DNA of 64,000 bases from Mycobacterium sp. 852002-51971_SCH5477799-a (lineage in GTDB: Bacteria; Actinomycetota; Actinomycetes; Mycobacteriales; Mycobacteriaceae): assembly GCF_001667145.1 (NCBI RefSeq), contig NZ_LZIF01000075.1:158884-222883 (forward strand), written 5' to 3'. This document shows positions 60,396-64,000 of the stretch, piece after piece (position 1 is the stretch's first letter; the number at the start of each line of letters is the position of its first letter). The notes beneath the pieces are model-generated. The model saw only the letters and a list, made by a program, of their open reading frames with translations, made no database searches and was not told where the DNA came from. Made by a program: the position numbers and the translations under genes.

Positions 60396-60841
60396 TTCAC
60401 CTGGCTCGGCTCCAGCCGTTGCGACAAAGCCGCCAACCGCCACAGGCACTCCTTGTTGCGCGGATAGGCCGCAGCCAGCGCAAGGGAATCGGGAACGGCT
60501 GCCATCGGCCCTTCGGCGGGCACCTCAATCATCTCGATCCGGCAGCCCTCCGGAATCTCGTGCAGCAGCAAGGTGATTCGCGCGGCGCCGAGCGGACCCA
60601 GCCGGGCAAGCAGCACCAGCTTGTGCGGCGGTTCGCTTTCCTCCACGATGGTCGCGTCGTCGATCACCAGCGGCCAAATTCCGATCGAATGCCTGATCGA
60701 GGACCCCGGCTCCGGCCAGTTCGGATCGACGGCCCGCATGCGGCTGTTCCCCACCACCCACTGGGTGTAGGTCCAGCCCTGGGCCAGCACCTCCCACACC
60801 CGTTCACACGACTCGGGCACCTCACGCGTTGCAGTGATCAC
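60392..60841 (-). CDS. SRPBCC (START-like) family protein
   Basis: 149 residues with the polyketide-cyclase/START-like layout: ITATREVPESCERVWEVLAQGWTYTQWVVGNSRMR at the start, a beta-rich middle (SSIRHSIGIWPLVIDDATIVEE) and a long C-terminal helix (NKECLWRLAALSQRLE). These bind hydrophobic ligands. The pairing with the FAD oxidoreductase suggests a shared lipid substrate. GTG 60841 has GGAGGG about 9 bases upstream. Confidence 0.8.
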   Translation of the reverse strand: MITATREVPESCERVWEVLAQGWTYTQWVVGNSRMRAVDPNWPEPGSSIRHSIGIWPLVIDDATIVEESEPPHKLVLLARLGPLGAARITLLLHEIPEGCRIEMIEVPAEGPMAAVPDSLALAAAYPRNKECLWRLAALSQRLEPSQVK

Positions 60842-60987
60842 CTAAAAATTCCCTCCATGTATGTCGCTACCGCTGCGGATACCCGGCAATCGTGGGGGTT
60901 ATTCGACCTCAACCTCGGGTTTACCGGCGGTGGACTGCGGATAATCTCCCTAGCGGTCGAAATCCTCGGCGACGAAAGGCGAAACCA

Positions 60988-61329
60988 GTGACGATGCGAC
61001 GGTTGATCATCGGTGTGGGCGCCGTGCTGCTATTGGCCGGAGTGATCGGACTGCTGACGCCGGTGTCGGTTTCCGACAGCAACGGCCATTCGGTCGGCTG
61101 CGGAAACGCCGTGGCGACTGACCTTTCCGCCGCCAGAAGCGCCAACAACAGCAATGGGTCCAACATCCCCATCCTCAACCAGATCATCCCGCACACCGAC
61201 TACGTCGCGCAGTGTCAGTCGTCGGTCGGCAGCAGGCGCGCGTGGGCGATACCGCTGGCCGTGCTCGGGGTCATAGCGATCGGTGCGACGTTGTTGACGG
61301 GACGTCGCGGCGCCGCACCGGGCGTCTAG
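60988..61329 (+). CDS. Two-helix membrane protein of unknown function
   Basis: 113 residues. Helix 1 (RLIIGVGAVLLLAGVIGLLTPV) and helix 2 (AWAIPLAVLGVIAIGATLL) enclose a polar loop of about 50 residues with two cysteines (VGCGNAV and YVAQCQSS), probably outside the cell and disulfide-linked. Starts are GTG 60988 or ATG 60994; AAAGG precedes both. It is divergent from the SRPBCC gene and ends 6 bases before the convergent ephD stop. Confidence 0.7.
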   Translation: MTMRRLIIGVGAVLLLAGVIGLLTPVSVSDSNGHSVGCGNAVATDLSAARSANNSNGSNIPILNQIIPHTDYVAQCQSSVGSRRAWAIPLAVLGVIAIGATLLTGRRGAAPGV

Positions 61330-61335
61330 CCCACC

Positions 61336-63114
61336 TTAGATCACCCGCATCCGCGCGGCGTTGCGCAGCCCCTGCGGCGCTAGTCGTGAAAGCCCGTACA
61401 GCGCATAGGCTTCCGGCGCCACCGGACGAATGGGTTTCTTCTTTTTGACCGAAGATAGAATCGCGTTGGCGACCTTCTCAGGGCCGTAGTGGCGCAGCGC
61501 GAACATCTTGCCCAGCTGCCCACGGCGGCCGTCGACGGCGTCGGATTGCTTTCCCGCCGGCGCGTCGAATCTCGTGGTGTTGATGATGTTGGTGTCGATG
61601 ACGCCCGGGCAGATCGTGGTCAGGCCCACCCCGGCGGCGTCGAGCTCGGCGCGCAGGCAGTCGGAGAACATGTAGGTCGCCGCCTTGGACGTGCAGTAGG
61701 CGTTCAGCGACTGCAGTGGGGCATAGGCCGCCATCGACGACACGTTGACGATGTATCCACCGGTGCCGCGCTCCACCATCCGCCGGGCGAACGACCGGCA
61801 GCCGTTGACCACACCGCCCAGGTTGACGTCGAGCACCCTGTCGAACTGCTCGGCAGGGGTGTCCAGGAATCCGCCGGCGTGCCCGATGCCGGCGTTGTTG
61901 ACGACGATGTCCGGCACGCCGTGTTCGCTGCTGACCCGCTCGGCGAACGACTCCACCGCCTGCGCATCGGACACGTCGAGCACATAAGGGTGCGCGACGC
62001 CACCGCGGGTGGCGATCTCGGTCGCGGTGGCCTTGACCGCGGCTTCGTCGATGTCGCTGATCACCAGCTCGGCGCCTTCGCGCGCGAAGGCGAACGCGGT
62101 CTCGCGGCCGATTCCGCTGCCGGCTCCGGTGACCGACACCAGGGTGTCGCCGAACGACCCGCGGGGACGGCCCACCTGCGCTCGCAGCAGCGCCCGGCTG
62201 GGTCGCTTGCCCTCGGCCTGGTCGGCGAACTCGCGCACCGCCGCCGCCATCACCTGGGGATGCGACATCGGGGAGAAGTGACCGGCCTGGATGTCACGGC
62301 GCCATAGCCGCGGTACGAAACGCGGCGTGTGGTCGTAGCCGTATGGCCGCACGTACTTGTCTTTGGTGTTGACGATGAGCTGCACCGGTACGTCGATGAC
62401 GGCGACGCCCTGCTTACGACCGGAAAACGATCGAAAGTAGTTGGCGGGGTAGGTTTTAACCGACTGCGCGGCATCCCGGGCGAGTTTCTCGGAGTGGTGG
62501 ATCTGCTCGACGGGGATGTTGTCGACGGCATTGCGCCGCAGGGCCGGGACCGACAGGGTCAGCCGCAGGAACAGCGGCGCGAGCACCGGTATCGATAAGA
62601 AGATCATGTAAGTCAGCCGCAGCGCCTGGCTGATCGCCCGGACGAAGGTGCGCGGCTTCCACGGCGCCCGCAGACCGCTGAAGATGTAATCGACCAGCTG
62701 GTCCTGAGCGGGGCCGGACACCGACGTGAACGTGGCGACCCTGTCATTGGCCCCGGGACGCTTCAGGTAGTGCCACACCCCGACCGAGCCCCAGTCGTGG
62801 GCGAGCACATGCACGGGCTGGCCCGGGCTCAGCTCGCCGGTCACCGCCGCGAAGTCGTCGGCGAAGCGGTCCATGCTGTAGGCAGACACCGGCTTGGGGA
62901 CCGACGACATGCCGACGCCGCGGTTGTCGTAGCGGATGATCCGGAATCGCTCGGCCAGCAGCGGGACGACCCCGTCCCACAGCACGTGCGAGTCGGGGAA
63001 GCCGTGCACCAGCACGACGGTGGGGCCCTCGGGGTTGCCCTCTTCGTAGACCGCGATGCGGGCGCCGTCGGCGCTGTCGACGAAATGCTGGGGTACTGGT
63101 TGTGATGGCGGCAT
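61336..63114 (-). CDS. ephD: Fusion of epoxide-hydrolase-like alpha/beta hydrolase and short-chain dehydrogenase (EphD)
   Basis: 592 residues, counterpart of Rv2214c. The N-terminal hydrolase (about 1-300) has VVLVHGFPDSHVLWDGV, the nucleophile region HVLAHDWGSVGVWHYLK with Asp, and a late HFSPMSHPQ catalytic His. The C-terminal SDR (about 325-590) has VTGAGSGIGRETA, NNAGIGHAGGF and catalytic YCTSKAA (Tyr/Lys). EphD has been linked to mycolic-acid modification in M. tuberculosis. ATG at 63114 has GGAG 6-8 bases upstream. Confidence 0.93.
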   Translation of the reverse strand: MPPSQPVPQHFVDSADGARIAVYEEGNPEGPTVVLVHGFPDSHVLWDGVVPLLAERFRIIRYDNRGVGMSSVPKPVSAYSMDRFADDFAAVTGELSPGQPVHVLAHDWGSVGVWHYLKRPGANDRVATFTSVSGPAQDQLVDYIFSGLRAPWKPRTFVRAISQALRLTYMIFLSIPVLAPLFLRLTLSVPALRRNAVDNIPVEQIHHSEKLARDAAQSVKTYPANYFRSFSGRKQGVAVIDVPVQLIVNTKDKYVRPYGYDHTPRFVPRLWRRDIQAGHFSPMSHPQVMAAAVREFADQAEGKRPSRALLRAQVGRPRGSFGDTLVSVTGAGSGIGRETAFAFAREGAELVISDIDEAAVKATATEIATRGGVAHPYVLDVSDAQAVESFAERVSSEHGVPDIVVNNAGIGHAGGFLDTPAEQFDRVLDVNLGGVVNGCRSFARRMVERGTGGYIVNVSSMAAYAPLQSLNAYCTSKAATYMFSDCLRAELDAAGVGLTTICPGVIDTNIINTTRFDAPAGKQSDAVDGRRGQLGKMFALRHYGPEKVANAILSSVKKKKPIRPVAPEAYALYGLSRLAPQGLRNAARMRVI

Positions 63115-63311
63115 CTCCGACCTCCCGCTCTGGCTGTGGTGGCCACACCGTAGCAAGCGTGATGGGCGTCACCCGACCAGCGCGGGGTATCCGCCCTGGA
63201 TGTGTGCCGACGAGGGCGCAGTGACAGGATAGTTTTGGATTGCTACTTCGCCTTCCGCTAGCGAGCTGATCGACCCGCCCCGACCCACGAGCGATCGAGG
63301 AGTCAGAAAAG

Positions 63312-64000
63312 ATGGCCTTCTCCGTCCAGATGCCGGCACTCGGTGAGAGCGTCACCGAGGGGACGGTCACCCGCTGGCTCAAGCAGGAAGGCGACACGGT
63401 CGAACTCGACGAACCGCTCGTCGAGGTGTCCACCGACAAGGTCGACACCGAAATCCCGTCGCCGGCCGCCGGTGTGCTGACCAAGATCGTCGCCCAAGAG
63501 GACGACACCGTCGAGGTGGGCGGCGAGCTGGCCGTCATCGGGGACGCCTCCGAGGATGGCGCGGCAGGTGGCGATTCGCAGCCGGCTGAGCCGGCGCCGA
63601 GCCAGCCGGAGCCGCAGGAACAGTCCGCGCCGCCGCCCCAGCCGGAGCCCCAGGCCCAGCCGGAGCCGCAGGCGCAGCCGGAGCCCGCGCCCGCCCAGCA
63701 GAGCTCTGGTGGCGGCGACGCGACCCCGGTGTTGATGCCCGAACTCGGCGAGTCGGTAGCCGAAGGCACCGTGACCCGCTGGCTCAAGAAGGTCGGTGAT
63801 TCGGTCCAGGTCGACGACGCACTGGTGGAAGTGTCCACCGACAAGGTCGACACCGAGATCCCGTCACCGGTGGCCGGTGTGTTGATCAGCATCACCGCCG
63901 AGGAAGACGCCACCGTGCCTGTCGGCGGCGAGCTGGCGCGCATCGGCGCAAGTTCCGACGCCGCCGCACCGGCGGCACCCGCCGCTCCACCGCCGCTGCC
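63312..64000 (+). CDS. dlaT: Dihydrolipoamide acyltransferase (E2), N-terminal part
   Basis: Truncated by the window end; 229 residues visible. Two lipoyl domains with nearly identical ends, each with a lipoylated Lys in [15 protein letters not shown] (from about residue 38 and again from about 172). They are separated by a Pro/Glu/Gln linker with QPEPQAQ repeats. This is the E2 of pyruvate dehydrogenase and peroxynitrite reductase in M. tuberculosis (Rv2215; also named sucB). Start ATG 63312. Upstream GAGGAG is about 10 bases away. Confidence 0.92.
   Translation, partial: MAFSVQMPALGESVTEGTVTRWLKQEGDTVELDEPLVEVSTDKVDTEIPSPAAGVLTKIVAQEDDTVEVGGELAVIGDASEDGAAGGDSQPAEPAPSQPEPQEQSAPPPQPEPQAQPEPQAQPEPAPAQQSSGGGDATPVLMPELGESVAEGTVTRWLKKVGDSVQVDDALVEVSTDKVDTEIPSPVAGVLISITAEEDATVPVGGELARIGASSDAAAPAAPAAPPPL

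Noticed and set aside
63595..63700. QPEP/QAQ repeats as a novel repeat protein
   Set aside because: They are the normal Pro/Ala-type flexible linker between lipoyl domains of an E2 acyltransferase.
62744..63943. 399-residue minus-strand ORF rich in Ser/Thr/Gly
   Set aside because: It is antisense to the lipoyl-domain gene and overlaps ephD in another frame; repeats mirror the lipoyl and linker repeats.

Overview
The window is chromosomal DNA from a slow-growing Mycobacterium, most probably of the M. avium complex or a close relative. GC is high with strong third-position GC bias, GTG starts are common, genes overlap by a few bases, and almost every recognisable core gene has a clear M. tuberculosis H37Rv counterpart in the same order. 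Species and Rv equivalences are from memory of the families, not from a database search.

Layout. (1) 1-4.8 kb: a minus-strand cluster of a GH15 glucoamylase/trehalase-type hydrolase (cut by the window edge), a GMC oxidoreductase, a gluconate-2-dehydrogenase subunit-3-like protein and a small membrane protein. (2) 5.0-32.3 kb: a block matching Rv1683 to Rv1713. It holds the hydrolase/acyl-CoA synthetase fusion, a TetR-controlled ABC exporter, an inserted amt gene, mpg, tyrS, a long coupled run (TPR protein, glycerol-3-phosphate phosphatase, tlyA, nadK, recN, steA-like, mctB, pyrG, NUDIX, xerD), an O-methyltransferase, and parA-scpA-scpB-rluB-cmk-der. The Rv1704c-Rv1707 interval is absent between the methyltransferase and parA. 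(3) 32.5-39.2 kb: a tRNA-Pro(GGG) gene followed at once by a compact integrated element with tyrosine integrase, excisionase-like HTH protein, primase-polymerase, P4-type SF3 helicase and small unknown proteins. No capsid, portal, tail, protease or lysis gene is seen. It resembles the replication/integration half of phiRv-type prophages or a phage satellite. (4) 39.3-42.7 kb: an amidohydrolase, a broken PknF-like kinase remnant, an intact receptor-type Ser/Thr kinase and a 3'-truncated mmpS3. (5) 42.7-64 kb: a block matching Rv2198c to Rv2215. It holds ctaF-ctaC, asnB, adoK, an Fe-S carrier, glycerate kinase, cobU-cobT-cobS, ilvE, gcvT, an adenylyl cyclase, pepB, an inserted FAD oxidoreductase/SRPBCC/membrane trio, ephD and the start of the dihydrolipoamide acyltransferase gene.

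The most notable feature is the junction between blocks 2 and 5. Markers far apart in M. tuberculosis (Rv1713 and Rv2198c) lie about 10 kb apart here. The intervening DNA is accessory, mmpS3 is truncated at the joint, and no second copy of the tRNA 3' end was found to mark the element's right end. Together these suggest a rearrangement breakpoint at or near the integrated element.

Other points of interest are a leaderless-looking promoter with a tandem 16-bp operator ahead of the ABC/TetR operon, an Amt transporter with Glu in place of the first pore histidine, an internally deleted SDR pseudogene, and a palindromic CTAG-containing repeat shared by two intergenic regions.
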